Positions 31,855-40,469 of a stretch of DNA of 64,000 bases are shown here, piece by piece. Source of the stretch: Pseudomonas sp. KK4 (lineage in GTDB: Bacteria > Pseudomonadota > Gammaproteobacteria > Pseudomonadales > Pseudomonadaceae); NCBI RefSeq assembly GCF_001984065.1, contig NZ_LYVP01000014.1, positions 1-64,000 on the forward strand, in the 5' to 3' direction. Under the pieces are notes generated by a model. The model saw nothing but the letters and a program-made list of their open reading frames with translations. It did no database searches and was not told the DNA's origin. Numbering within the stretch: the stretch's first letter is position 1; every line of letters begins with the position of its first letter. The position numbers and the translations under genes were made by a program.

Positions 31855-32898
31855 ATGACGCGCCATACGACATGGACGTTGTGCAGCCTGCTCCTGAGCA
31901 GCGTGGCCTGCGCCAGCGGCGAATTGCCGGCACTGGGCAATACGCCGAAAACAGCGGCCGCCAAAGGTGACCCCGAAACCTGCCAGCGCCTGCAACAGAA
32001 CTTCGACATCGACCTCAAGGAAGTGGTCAAGGCCGGTTGCGAGCCTTCCACCGAACAGATCTCCAAACTGATGGACAACCCGGTGGGCAACCTGGTGCTG
32101 CTGTTCAATCAGTTCGACTACACCGCGCTCAAAGGCCCCAACAGCAACGGCACGCGCATGCTCGGCAAATACAGTTTCATGCCGACCTTCCCGATTTCGA
32201 TCGGCGAAGACTGGAACCTGATCAACCGCCTGCCCATCAGCTACGTCAGCGCACCGGTCAACCACCGAGCCGGCAACCTGATCGGCATGGGCCCCAGCGA
32301 CATCCTCAGCGACCGGGGCGACTTCGCGTCGGTGGTGCAGGACCCGTTCGACCGCACCAGCGGTTTCGGCGACCTGGCCTACGTCGGCGTGTTCTCGCCC
32401 AAAGAGCCGATCCGCTTCGCCGGGGGCGGCAAGATGGTCTGGGGTTTCGGCCCGACCGCGATGTTCCCCACAGCCGAAGAAGACGTGCTCGGCACCGGCA
32501 AATACTCCCTGGGCCCGGCATTCGTCGCGGCTTACCTCGGTGAAGACTGGACCCTGGGCCTGTTCCCGCAGCACTGGTGGTCGGTCGGCGGCGACAGCAA
32601 GCGCAAGGACGTGAGCCTGACCAACATCCAGTACTTCATCCAGCGCAGCATTCCCGGCCCGGAACAATGGCGCATCGGCATGACACCCAACGTCACCGTC
32701 AACTGGAAGGCCGAAGGCGGCAACAAAGTAACCTTCCCCATCGGCCTGGGCGCCGGGCGGATCTTCAATTTCGGCAAGTTGCCGGTACGGATTTCCGGGG
32801 AGATCCAGTACTCGGCGATTCACCCGGATGACCTGATCAGCAGCCGCTGGAATTTCCGCCTGTCCTTCATTCCGGTCATTCCGACCTTCATGTTTTGA
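31855..32898 (+). CDS. Predicted outer-membrane barrel protein 3
   Basis: The 347-residue protein has a signal peptide (cleavage near ACAS-GE), a short Cys-containing N-terminal segment (ETCQRL and KAGCEPS, able to form a disulphide), and then a barrel-like region with ISIGEDWNLINRLPISYV, GFGDLAYVGVFSP and a C-terminal IPVIPTFMF. ATG 31855 is chosen because AGGAGG ends nine bases before it; the in-frame ATG at 31846 abuts that site. It is the last of the first five genes before the MoxR module, which begins 11 bases later. Confidence 0.75.
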   Translation: MTRHTTWTLCSLLLSSVACASGELPALGNTPKTAAAKGDPETCQRLQQNFDIDLKEVVKAGCEPSTEQISKLMDNPVGNLVLLFNQFDYTALKGPNSNGTRMLGKYSFMPTFPISIGEDWNLINRLPISYVSAPVNHRAGNLIGMGPSDILSDRGDFASVVQDPFDRTSGFGDLAYVGVFSPKEPIRFAGGGKMVWGFGPTAMFPTAEEDVLGTGKYSLGPAFVAAYLGEDWTLGLFPQHWWSVGGDSKRKDVSLTNIQYFIQRSIPGPEQWRIGMTPNVTVNWKAEGGNKVTFPIGLGAGRIFNFGKLPVRISGEIQYSAIHPDDLISSRWNFRLSFIPVIPTFMF

Positions 32899-32909
32899 GC
32901 GAGGCCCCC

Positions 32910-33890
32910 ATGACCGCACTCACTGATCTCAATGCCCTGCAAGCGAGCATCGCCGAAGCGGTGCTCGGCCAGGATGAGGTGATCCGGCAGATCATCGTCG
33001 GCCTGTTGGCCAACGGCCATATGCTGCTCGAAAGCCTGCCGGGGCTGGCCAAGACCCGCACGGTCAAGGCCTTGGCCAAGCACCTGGACGCGAAAATGAG
33101 CCGCATCCAGTTCACCCCGGACCTGCTGCCCTCGGACATCACCGGCGCCGAGGTGCTGCATCAGGTCGACGGCAAGAACGAGATCCGCTTCCAGCCGGGG
33201 CCGCTGTTCGGCAACCTGATCCTGGCCGACGAAATCAACCGCGCCCCGGCCAAGGTCCAGGCTGCGCTGCTCGAAGCCATGGAAGAGCGGCAAATCACCG
33301 TGGCCGGCAACAGCCATGTGCTGCCGGACCTGTTCCTCGTGATCGCCACGCAAAACCCCATCGAACAGGAAGGCACTTACCCGCTGCCGGAAGCGCAGAT
33401 GGACCGCTTTTTGATGAAAGTGCTGCTGGACTACCCCAGCGCGGACAACGAGAGCCAGGTGCTGCGCCTGTTGCGCGAAGAAGAGCAGGCCCTTGGCGCC
33501 AAAACCGCTGCTGCGCCGGGCTTTGCCTTGAGTCAGTCGGTGATTTTCGCCGCACGCCAGGAAGTCAGCGCGGTGCACGTATCGCCGGCCATCGACCGTT
33601 ACCTGATCGACCTGATCAACGCCACCCGCCACCCCACCGACTACGACGCCGACCTCGGCCGCTGGATCGCCATCGGCGCCAGCCCTCGCGGCGGCATAGG
33701 CCTGGACCGTTGCGCCCGCGCCGATGCCTGGTTGCAGGGCCAGGATTTCGTCTCGCCGGACAACGTGCGCGCTGTCGTTCACCCGGTGCTGCGCCATCGC
33801 CTGCATTTGAGCTATGACGCCGTGGCCGATGGGGTGACGGCCGATCAGGTGCTTGACCGCATGCTCGATAGAGTCGCGATTCCTGCATGA
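32910..33890 (+). CDS. MoxR-family AAA+ ATPase
   Basis: MoxR ATPases act as chaperones that insert cofactors or remodel complexes together with VWA proteins. The 326-residue protein has a Walker A of the MoxR type (SLPGLAKT, residues 42-49), Walker B LILADE (103-108), sensor 1 in VIATQNPIEQEGTYPLPEAQ and the C-terminal lid. The ATG overlaps nothing upstream, and its stop overlaps the DUF58 start (ATGA). It heads the Bat-type module, so it should energise the DUF58 and VWA partners encoded next. Confidence 0.95.
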   Translation: MTALTDLNALQASIAEAVLGQDEVIRQIIVGLLANGHMLLESLPGLAKTRTVKALAKHLDAKMSRIQFTPDLLPSDITGAEVLHQVDGKNEIRFQPGPLFGNLILADEINRAPAKVQAALLEAMEERQITVAGNSHVLPDLFLVIATQNPIEQEGTYPLPEAQMDRFLMKVLLDYPSADNESQVLRLLREEEQALGAKTAAAPGFALSQSVIFAARQEVSAVHVSPAIDRYLIDLINATRHPTDYDADLGRWIAIGASPRGGIGLDRCARADAWLQGQDFVSPDNVRAVVHPVLRHRLHLSYDAVADGVTADQVLDRMLDRVAIPA

Positions 33891-34822
33891 TCAGCGACGG
33901 ACTGGTCTACGTCTCTCTGGCGCAGTTGATGGCCCTGGAGTTCAAGGCCCGTGACCTGAGTTTTCTTGCCCGTCAGCCGCAAGCCAGCATTCTGGCGGGC
34001 AACCATGCCTCGCGCCTGCGGGGCCGTGGCTTGAATTTCGATGAGTTACGCCGTTATCAGCCGGGCGATGATTTGCGTCACCTGGACTGGCGCGCCTCCC
34101 TGCGTACCGGCAAACCGGTGGTGCGCACCTTCACCGAAGAGCGTGACCGCCCGGCGCTGATCCTGGTCGACCAGCGCATGAGCATGTTCTTCGGCTCGCA
34201 GCGCAGCTTCAAATCCGCAGTCGCCGCCGAACTGGGCGCCCTGGCGGCGTGGATGGTGTTCAACGCCGGCGATCGGGTCGGCGGGCTGGTGTTCAATGAC
34301 CAGCGCATCGACAACGTCGCACCGCTGCGCAGCCGTTCGCGGATCCAGGCGCTGTGCAGCCGCATCGTCCAGCACAATCACCAACTGAACGCCGCCAATC
34401 CGGACGCCGAAGGCGAAGATCAGCTCGACAAGGTCTTGCAGCGGTGCCTGGCGCTGGCCGGCCACGACCACCTGATCTGCATCATCAGCGACTTCGCCGG
34501 TGCCGGCGAACGTACCCTGCAACTGATGCGGCAACTGGCGGCGCACAACGACGTGATCGCCATGCAGGTCTACGACCCCCTGGCGCTCAACCTGCCGAAA
34601 AACGGCCGCCTATTGATCACCCAGGGCCAGTTGCAGGTGGAACTGGCGGTGGAACAACGCAGCGTCCACCAGCCCCTGGGCGACTTTCTCGGCGGTCGGC
34701 TCAAGGATGTCGCCACCCTGCTGCGGCGCAGTCAGGTGCCACTGATGATGTTCAGCACCGCCAGGGACGCTCAGGAACAGTTGCGTGCCGAATTGGGCAA
34801 GCGTGCCGGGGGGCGGCGATGA
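33887..34822 (+). CDS. DUF58 domain protein, MoxR partner
   Basis: The 311-residue protein carries the DUF58 core GRGLNFDELRRYQPGDDLRHLDWRASLRTGKPVVRTFTEE and a following VWA-like fold, LILVDQRMSM. DUF58 proteins nearly always follow moxR genes and are thought to bridge the ATPase and its VWA targets. It starts inside the moxR stop and ends inside the start of the DUF4381 gene, both 4-base overlaps. No membrane segment or signal is seen, so it is cytoplasmic. Confidence 0.93.
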   Translation: MISDGLVYVSLAQLMALEFKARDLSFLARQPQASILAGNHASRLRGRGLNFDELRRYQPGDDLRHLDWRASLRTGKPVVRTFTEERDRPALILVDQRMSMFFGSQRSFKSAVAAELGALAAWMVFNAGDRVGGLVFNDQRIDNVAPLRSRSRIQALCSRIVQHNHQLNAANPDAEGEDQLDKVLQRCLALAGHDHLICIISDFAGAGERTLQLMRQLAAHNDVIAMQVYDPLALNLPKNGRLLITQGQLQVELAVEQRSVHQPLGDFLGGRLKDVATLLRRSQVPLMMFSTARDAQEQLRAELGKRAGGRR

Positions 34823-35400
34823 ACCCGGCGGTCCCGAGCATCGATCAGCTCCAGGAAATCGCGTTGCCGGCGCCGGTCAGCTATGCGCCGCAGACGTGGG
34901 GGTGGTGGGTGGTGCTCGGGTTGCTGGTGTTGATCGCCGTGGTCATCGGCGCGCGGCGTTATTGGCAATGGCGGCGGGATCGGTATCGGCGCGAAGCGTT
35001 GGTGCGGTTGGCGCAGTTGCAGCAGCGCAGTGGTGATCTGAGTGCGTTGCGCGAGCTTCCGGAGCTGCTCAAGCGCACCGCCCTCTCAATGCCGTACACA
35101 AGACACCTGGTGGGAGCGGGCTTGCTCGCGAACAGGGACTCCCATGCGCCAGCGATGTCGATTGATCCGACGCCTTCGCGAGCAAGCCCGCTCCCACAAG
35201 TGACCGCGCTTGGCGGGATGGATTGGCAAGTGTTCTTGCAGCAGCACCTCAAGCAGCCCCTGCCCACCGATTTCAGTCAGCAACTGGCCCTGCTGGCCTA
35301 TGCCCCCGATGCCACCCTGCGCGCCCTGCCCGTCGAACAACGCCAGCAGCTGTTCGACACCTGCAAACTCTGGGTGGAGCGTCATCATGTGGCAGCTTGA
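34819..35400 (+). CDS. DUF4381 membrane protein carrying an in-frame REP doublet
   Basis: The 193-residue protein has one membrane helix (about residues 27-46) followed by a cytoplasmic basic/helical domain, as in DUF4381 proteins of Bat operons. Residues from about 95 to 128 are encoded by a complete REP doublet (35110-35197): VGAGLLAN comes from one arm and PSRASPLP from the other. The frame is kept, and the normal family sequence resumes at ALGGMDWQVFLQ. Without it the protein would be near the usual 160-165 residues. The start overlaps the DUF58 stop, and the end overlaps the next gene by 14 bases. Confidence 0.88.
   Translation: MNPAVPSIDQLQEIALPAPVSYAPQTWGWWVVLGLLVLIAVVIGARRYWQWRRDRYRREALVRLAQLQQRSGDLSALRELPELLKRTALSMPYTRHLVGAGLLANRDSHAPAMSIDPTPSRASPLPQVTALGGMDWQVFLQQHLKQPLPTDFSQQLALLAYAPDATLRALPVEQRQQLFDTCKLWVERHHVAA
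35110..35197. repeat. REP doublet inside the DUF4381 coding sequence
   Basis: The arms GTGGGAGCGGGCTTGCTCGCG (35110-35130) and its complement (ending 35197) lie wholly inside an open coding region and keep its frame. The arms are as well preserved as intergenic copies, suggesting a recent insertion. Confidence 0.95.
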
Positions 35401-36379
35401 TTACCCCTTGCTGCTCTTGCTGCTGCCGTTGCCGTGGTTCGGTTATCGCTACCTGCCCGAGTACCGTGAAGCGCGCAGCGCGGTGCGGGTGCCGTTTTTC
35501 AATGCCATGAGCCGCGCGGTCGGTCAGGCGCCGAGCCAGGCTGGCATCCGGAACAACCGCTGGCAGTTGGCGTTGAACCTGCTGGTGTGGGCCTTGTTGC
35601 TGCTGGCGGTCGCCCGCCCGGTGTACGTGGAAAAACCCATCGAACGCCAGCAACCGGTGCGCGACCTGATGCTGGCCATCGACCTGTCACAATCGATGGA
35701 AACCACCGACTTCACCGATGCCCGCGGCCAGAAGATCAATCGCCTGGCGGCGGTCAAGGAAGTGGTGCACGGCTTCATCGACAAGCGCAAGGACGATCGC
35801 CTGGGCCTGGTCGTGTTCGGCAGCGGCGCCTATCCGCAGGCCCCCTTGACCCTCGATCACGCCAGCCTGTCGCTGTTGCTGGACGACACCGGCATCGGCA
35901 TGGCTGGTCCCAACACGGCGATCGGCGATGCCATCGGCCTGAGTCTGAAACTGCTGGATCAGGCCCATGAACAGGAAAAGGTGCTGATTCTGCTCACCGA
36001 CGGCAACGACACCAGCAGTGCCATCACCCCGGACCACGCCGCCGAAATGGCCGCCGCCAAGGGCGTGGTGATTCACACCATCGGCATTGGCGACCCCAAG
36101 GCCTCGGGCGAAGCCAAGGTCAACCTGCAAGGCCTGCAAGACATTTCCAAGGCCACCGGCGGGCAGTTCTTTCGTGCCGAGGACCGCCAGGCACTGGACC
36201 AGGTCTACAACACCCTCGACACACTCACGCCCCATCAGGTGAAAACCCTCAGCCATCAGCCCAAGCGCGATCTATTCTGGTGGCCATTGGGTACGGCGAT
36301 GGTGTTGCTGGCGCTGTATCACCTGGGCGCCCTGCTGCGTCCGCGCCTGTCCATGGCGCGCCAGCGGCAGGAGGCCTGA
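35387..36379 (+). CDS. batA: BatA-like membrane-anchored VWA protein
   Basis: The 330-residue protein has two N-terminal membrane helices (about 7-18 and 60-77), a von Willebrand A domain with an intact MIDAS motif DLSQS (D99, S101, S103), the TDG loop in LILLTDGNDTSS, and a C-terminal membrane helix. This is the BatA topology, with the VWA domain in the periplasm or at the membrane face. It overlaps the preceding gene by 14 bases, and one base separates it from the next. It is the expected target or partner of the MoxR/DUF58 pair. Confidence 0.92.
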   Translation: MWQLDYPLLLLLLPLPWFGYRYLPEYREARSAVRVPFFNAMSRAVGQAPSQAGIRNNRWQLALNLLVWALLLLAVARPVYVEKPIERQQPVRDLMLAIDLSQSMETTDFTDARGQKINRLAAVKEVVHGFIDKRKDDRLGLVVFGSGAYPQAPLTLDHASLSLLLDDTGIGMAGPNTAIGDAIGLSLKLLDQAHEQEKVLILLTDGNDTSSAITPDHAAEMAAAKGVVIHTIGIGDPKASGEAKVNLQGLQDISKATGGQFFRAEDRQALDQVYNTLDTLTPHQVKTLSHQPKRDLFWWPLGTAMVLLALYHLGALLRPRLSMARQRQEA

Positions 36380-36380
36380 G

Positions 36381-37961
36381 ATGGATATCAACCTCAGCGA
36401 CTTCCACTTCCTGCGCCCGCTGTGGCTGTTGCTGCTTCCCTTCGCCGCCGCCCTGCCACTGCTGTGGCGGCGCAGCCAGGATGTGCAACGACGCTTGCGC
36501 AGCAACATCGCACCGCACCTGCTTGGGCATTTGCTGATTACGCCCACCGACTCTCATCGGCTGCGCCCGGTGCACCTGCTCTGCGGGTTGTTGGTGGTGG
36601 GCGCGCTGGCCGCTGCCGGGCCGACCTGGGAACAGGATCGACCGGATTTTCTGGAAAACCGCGCACCGCTGATCATCGCCCTCGATCTGTCGCCGTCGAT
36701 GGACGCTACCGACGTGCAACCGTCGCGCCTGGAGGCGGCCAAGCACAAGATCCACGACCTGATCCAGCGCCGCGCCGGCGCCCGCAATGCGCTGATCGCC
36801 TATGCCGGCAGCGCGCACCTGGTGCTGCCGGCAACCGACGACCCGGCCTTGCTCGACACCTTCATCCAGGCCCTGGGCACCGACCTGATCGGCAAACCCG
36901 GGAAAAATGCTGGCGCGGTCATCGAGCAGGCCAAGCGTCTGCTGGCTGCCGAGAAATCCCCCGGCACCCTGCTGCTGATTACCGACGGCGCCGACACCTC
37001 GGCGCTGGCAGGGTTGGACAAGCAACTGGACGACAGCCAACTGCAAGTGCTGATCCTCGCGGTCGGCAGCGAGGATGGCGGGATCATCCACGACGCCAGC
37101 GGCCAGCCGCGCACCGACAGCAACGGTCGCCCGACGCTGGGCAGTTTCGATCAGGCCGCGCTCAAGCAGTTGGCCTCCGCACTGGATGCGCCGTTGGGTA
37201 GCCTGACCCTGAACAACGACGATCTGGACTGGGTCGATCTGCACGCCCAGCAGCATTTCCAGAACGCCAGTGACGAGCAGAAGGAGTTGCACTGGAAAGA
37301 CGCCGGCTACTGGCTGTGCTGGCCGTTGCTGTTGATCGCGTTTTTCAGCGTGCGCAAGGGCTGGAGTCTGAACTGGATGGCGGGATTGCTGCTGGCCGTT
37401 GGGCTGGGCCTGCAACCGGCGCCGGCGCAGGCCAATCCGCTGGTGGATGCCTTTTTCACCCCGGACCAGCAAGGCCGCTGGGCCTTCGAGCACCAACACT
37501 TCCCCCAGGCCGCCGCGCATTTCGCCGACCCGTACTGGAAAGGCATCGCCGCCTACAACGCCGCGGATTTCGACCTGGCCCTGGCCAGCTTCGCGCGCCT
37601 GCAAACGCCTCAGGCGTACTTTTATCTGGGCAACATCTACGTGCGTCGCTTCAAGTTCGACGAGGCCATCGCCGCCTACACCCAGGCGTTGAAATTGCAG
37701 CCGCAATTCCCCGAAGCCACCGCCAATCTGGCCCTGGCCATCGCCCTGCAGAAAGACACCGAAAGCGCCGAACAAAACGCCCCGGAGGTCAAGCCCGACG
37801 ACATCAAAATGGACAAGGCACCGGGCAAGGGCCAGAGCAAGCCGGTGCAGACCGAGCTGGCGGCGTCGGATGAACAGTGGTTGCAGAACCTCACTACCTC
37901 ACCGGCGAAGTTTCTCAAGCAGAAATTCAGTTTGCAGGACCAGGCGGGAGTTAGACCATGA
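36381..37961 (+). CDS. BatB/BatC fusion: VWA plus TPR protein
   Basis: The 526-residue protein combines a BatB part, with two membrane helices and a VWA domain bearing the MIDAS DLSPS (D102, S104, S106), with a BatC part: after a membrane helix near residue 330 there is a TPR region ([31 protein letters not shown]) and a Lys/Gln-rich tail. In many bacteria these are separate genes. AGGAGG seven bases before the ATG is the strongest ribosome site in the operon. The stop overlaps the batD start as ATGA. Confidence 0.93.
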   Translation: MDINLSDFHFLRPLWLLLLPFAAALPLLWRRSQDVQRRLRSNIAPHLLGHLLITPTDSHRLRPVHLLCGLLVVGALAAAGPTWEQDRPDFLENRAPLIIALDLSPSMDATDVQPSRLEAAKHKIHDLIQRRAGARNALIAYAGSAHLVLPATDDPALLDTFIQALGTDLIGKPGKNAGAVIEQAKRLLAAEKSPGTLLLITDGADTSALAGLDKQLDDSQLQVLILAVGSEDGGIIHDASGQPRTDSNGRPTLGSFDQAALKQLASALDAPLGSLTLNNDDLDWVDLHAQQHFQNASDEQKELHWKDAGYWLCWPLLLIAFFSVRKGWSLNWMAGLLLAVGLGLQPAPAQANPLVDAFFTPDQQGRWAFEHQHFPQAAAHFADPYWKGIAAYNAADFDLALASFARLQTPQAYFYLGNIYVRRFKFDEAIAAYTQALKLQPQFPEATANLALAIALQKDTESAEQNAPEVKPDDIKMDKAPGKGQSKPVQTELAASDEQWLQNLTTSPAKFLKQKFSLQDQAGVRP

Positions 37962-39379
37962 CCTGCCAGAGAGACCGAGTCGTGGCCTTCGCGAGCAAGC
38001 CCGCTCCCACATTGGGTTTGCGGTGTACACAGATCCCATGTGGGAGCGGGCTTGCTCGCGAAAGCGCCCGATCAATCACCAAAAAAATCGGCGCCTTACT
38101 CATCACTCTGATCAGCACAACCGCACTGGCCGAGCCTGATCTCAGGGTCATAGCCACTGTCCAACCCGACACCCCCATGGTCGGCAGCCTCGTCGAACTG
38201 CAACTCGACGTGCTCACCGACACCTGGTTCACCGACGCCCCCACCCTGCCCGACCTGAAACTGCCGGGCGCGCTGGTCATGCCACCGGACGGCCATGCCG
38301 AGCACCTCAACCAGACCCTCGACGGCAAAGCCTTCAACGGCATGCGCTACAGCTACCGCATCACCCCGAACGTGGCCCAGGGTTTCGACATCCCTGCGCT
38401 GACCGTACAGGCCACCCCGGGCCAGGCCACCACCGTGCTCAGTGCACAGAGCCAGCCGCTGCACTTCACCGCAGCACAACCGCCGGGGTTCAAACCCGGT
38501 GAGCCGGCGTTGGTCGCCCAAGGCCTGCGCTTGACCCAGAAAACCATCAACTCCGCCACCCCGCTGAAGGTCGGCGACAGCGTCACCCGCGAACTGACGC
38601 TACAGGCCGACGGCGCCCTGGCCATGTCACTGCCGACACCGTCGCTGGGCGATGTGCACGGCCTGAGCGGTTACCCGAAAACCCCGCAAATCAGCAATCT
38701 CGATGACGGACGCGGCCACTTCACTGGCGGTCAGCGCATCGATACCGTGACCTATCGGATTGACAGCGCAGGCCACTACAGCCTGCCGCCGCTGGAAGTG
38801 AAATGGTGGGATGCCGTCACGCAAGAAACCCGCACCGCGCAGGTGCCTGCCGTCGAGTTCGATGCGGCGGCCAACAGTGCCTACAAACCCGTGTTCTCCA
38901 TCGCCCAAGACCTGAAGAAACTCGGCCAGCAACACCGTCTGCATGTATCGGGAACGCTCTTCAGCCTGCTGGCTCTGCTGTCTGTTCTGGTGCTGCTGGC
39001 CTGGTTTTCCCGACCATTCATCCAGCGCGCACGCCTGCGCTGGCAGGCCCGGCGCCAGGCCCGTCACACCCAATGGCTACAATCGGCCGACTATGCCTGG
39101 CAACAAATCCCGCCACAGCTTGACGGCCAACCGCCGCAACTCAGCGCGCTCTACCTGTGGACCCGCCGCAGCCGCAAAGGCCTGAAACTGACCGGGCTCG
39201 GCCCGCGCCTGCAAGCACTGTTACGCGCCTGTTACGGCCGTGCACCGACCAAAGATCAGGCGCTGCATCAACTCAAGGATTCCTTGACTACGCTGCATAG
39301 TCAGGCCGAACACAACAAGCAATCAGTCGCACCCGCACTGCGACCACTCAACCCCATTCACGAGAAGGACTTCCCATGA
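37958..39379 (+). CDS. batD: BatD-like protein with REP-encoded N-terminal extension
   Basis: The 473-residue protein matches BatD: paired Ig-like domains ([13 protein letters not shown] onward), a membrane helix near residue 330 ([17 protein letters not shown]) and a basic cytoplasmic tail. The start at 37958 overlaps the previous stop. Codons about 10-36 derive from a REP doublet (37987-38063) and encode FASKPAPT and GSGLARES. The hydrophobic signal core [15 protein letters not shown] begins only near residue 44, so the signal peptide has a very long n-region. No ATG or GTG in frame lies between the REP and the signal core, so the extended form is the likely product. Confidence 0.9.
   Translation: MTCQRDRVVAFASKPAPTLGLRCTQIPCGSGLARESARSITKKIGALLITLISTTALAEPDLRVIATVQPDTPMVGSLVELQLDVLTDTWFTDAPTLPDLKLPGALVMPPDGHAEHLNQTLDGKAFNGMRYSYRITPNVAQGFDIPALTVQATPGQATTVLSAQSQPLHFTAAQPPGFKPGEPALVAQGLRLTQKTINSATPLKVGDSVTRELTLQADGALAMSLPTPSLGDVHGLSGYPKTPQISNLDDGRGHFTGGQRIDTVTYRIDSAGHYSLPPLEVKWWDAVTQETRTAQVPAVEFDAAANSAYKPVFSIAQDLKKLGQQHRLHVSGTLFSLLALLSVLVLLAWFSRPFIQRARLRWQARRQARHTQWLQSADYAWQQIPPQLDGQPPQLSALYLWTRRSRKGLKLTGLGPRLQALLRACYGRAPTKDQALHQLKDSLTTLHSQAEHNKQSVAPALRPLNPIHEKDFP
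37987..38063. repeat. REP doublet inside the 5' end of batD
   Basis: Inverted arms CTTCGCGAGCAAGCCCGCTC (from 37987) and its complement (ending about 38063) flank a 27-base spacer. The element lies between the overlapping start codon and the signal-peptide core of batD and keeps the frame. Confidence 0.95.
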
Positions 39380-40401
39380 CCAAGCCGATATCACTGCGCC
39401 ATCTTCAGGGATTCAGGTTTGTGCTGGCGCTGGCCCTGAGCCTGCCGTTGCTGGTCCAGGCGGCCGAGCCCCTGCCTTCCTGGAACGACGGCCCCTCGAA
39501 AAAGCACATCATCGAATTCGTACAGGCGGTGACCGACCAGAGCAGCAAGGATTTCGTCAAACCCGAAGACCGCATCGCCGTGTTCGATAACGACGGCACG
39601 CTGTGGAGCGAGCAGCCGATGTACTTCGAGTTCCTGTTCGCCCTCGATGAAGTCAAGCGCAATGTGGCGCAGCACCCGGAATGGACAACCACGCAGCCGT
39701 TCAAGGCGGTGCTTGAAAACGACCATAAGACTCTGGCCGCGTCCGGCATGGACGGCCTGATGAAGATCTTCGCCGCCACCCACACCGGCATGACCACCGA
39801 AGCCTTCGAGGACTACGCCAAGACCTGGCTGAGCCAGGCCCGTCACCCGAAAACCGGCAAGCCATACACCGAGATGATCTTCCAGCCGATGCTGGAAATG
39901 CTCGACTACCTGCGCAGCCAGGACTTCAAGACTTACATCGTTTCCGGCGGCGAAACCGGCTTCATGCGCGCCTTCGCCGAGAAGGTCTACGGCATTCCGC
40001 CCGAGCAGGTGATCGGCACCACGTTCGTCACCACCTTCGATTACAAGGACGGCAAGGCCTCGATCCTGCGCACCCCGAAACTGGCCCACAACGATGACGG
40101 TCCGGGCAAACCGGTGAGCATCGAAGCGGTGATCGGGCGCCGGCCAATCCTTGCGTTCGGCAACTCCGACGGCGACCTGCAAATGTTGCAGTGGACGGCC
40201 GCCGGCACGGGCAAACGCTTCATGGGGCTGGTGCATCACACCGACGCCAAACGCGAATGGGCTTATGACCGTCAGTCACAGATCGGCCGGTTGGACAAGG
40301 CCCTGGACGAGGCAAAGAACCGAGGCTGGACGGTGGTGGACATGGCGGCCGAATGGCGCCGCATCTACCCCTTCGATACCCCCACCGGGCAAGTGCAATA
40401 A
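39376..40401 (+). CDS. Exported HAD-superfamily hydrolase
   Basis: The 341-residue protein has a signal peptide (cleavage near VQAA-EP, residue 30). HAD motif I, FDNDGTLW (D71, D73), is complete, and later motifs SGGETGF and [11 protein letters not shown] supply the expected Ser and Asp pair. This points to a periplasmic phosphatase-type enzyme; the substrate is unknown. The ATG overlaps the batD stop, placing it in the same transcript as the Bat genes. The sulfatase gene follows 68 bases later. Confidence 0.92.
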   Translation: MTKPISLRHLQGFRFVLALALSLPLLVQAAEPLPSWNDGPSKKHIIEFVQAVTDQSSKDFVKPEDRIAVFDNDGTLWSEQPMYFEFLFALDEVKRNVAQHPEWTTTQPFKAVLENDHKTLAASGMDGLMKIFAATHTGMTTEAFEDYAKTWLSQARHPKTGKPYTEMIFQPMLEMLDYLRSQDFKTYIVSGGETGFMRAFAEKVYGIPPEQVIGTTFVTTFDYKDGKASILRTPKLAHNDDGPGKPVSIEAVIGRRPILAFGNSDGDLQMLQWTAAGTGKRFMGLVHHTDAKREWAYDRQSQIGRLDKALDEAKNRGWTVVDMAAEWRRIYPFDTPTGQVQ

Positions 40402-40469
40402 AAAGCGTGACGCAGGACCGCAATAAACGTTTGTCGCACCGAGCGACGTCAGTGAAAGGAGCAAGTCAG

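Noticed and set aside
29433..32108. 891-codon minus-strand open frame opposite the DUF1254 and barrel genes
   Set aside because: It spans three genes with signal peptides and good ribosome sites on the plus strand; no motif supports it.
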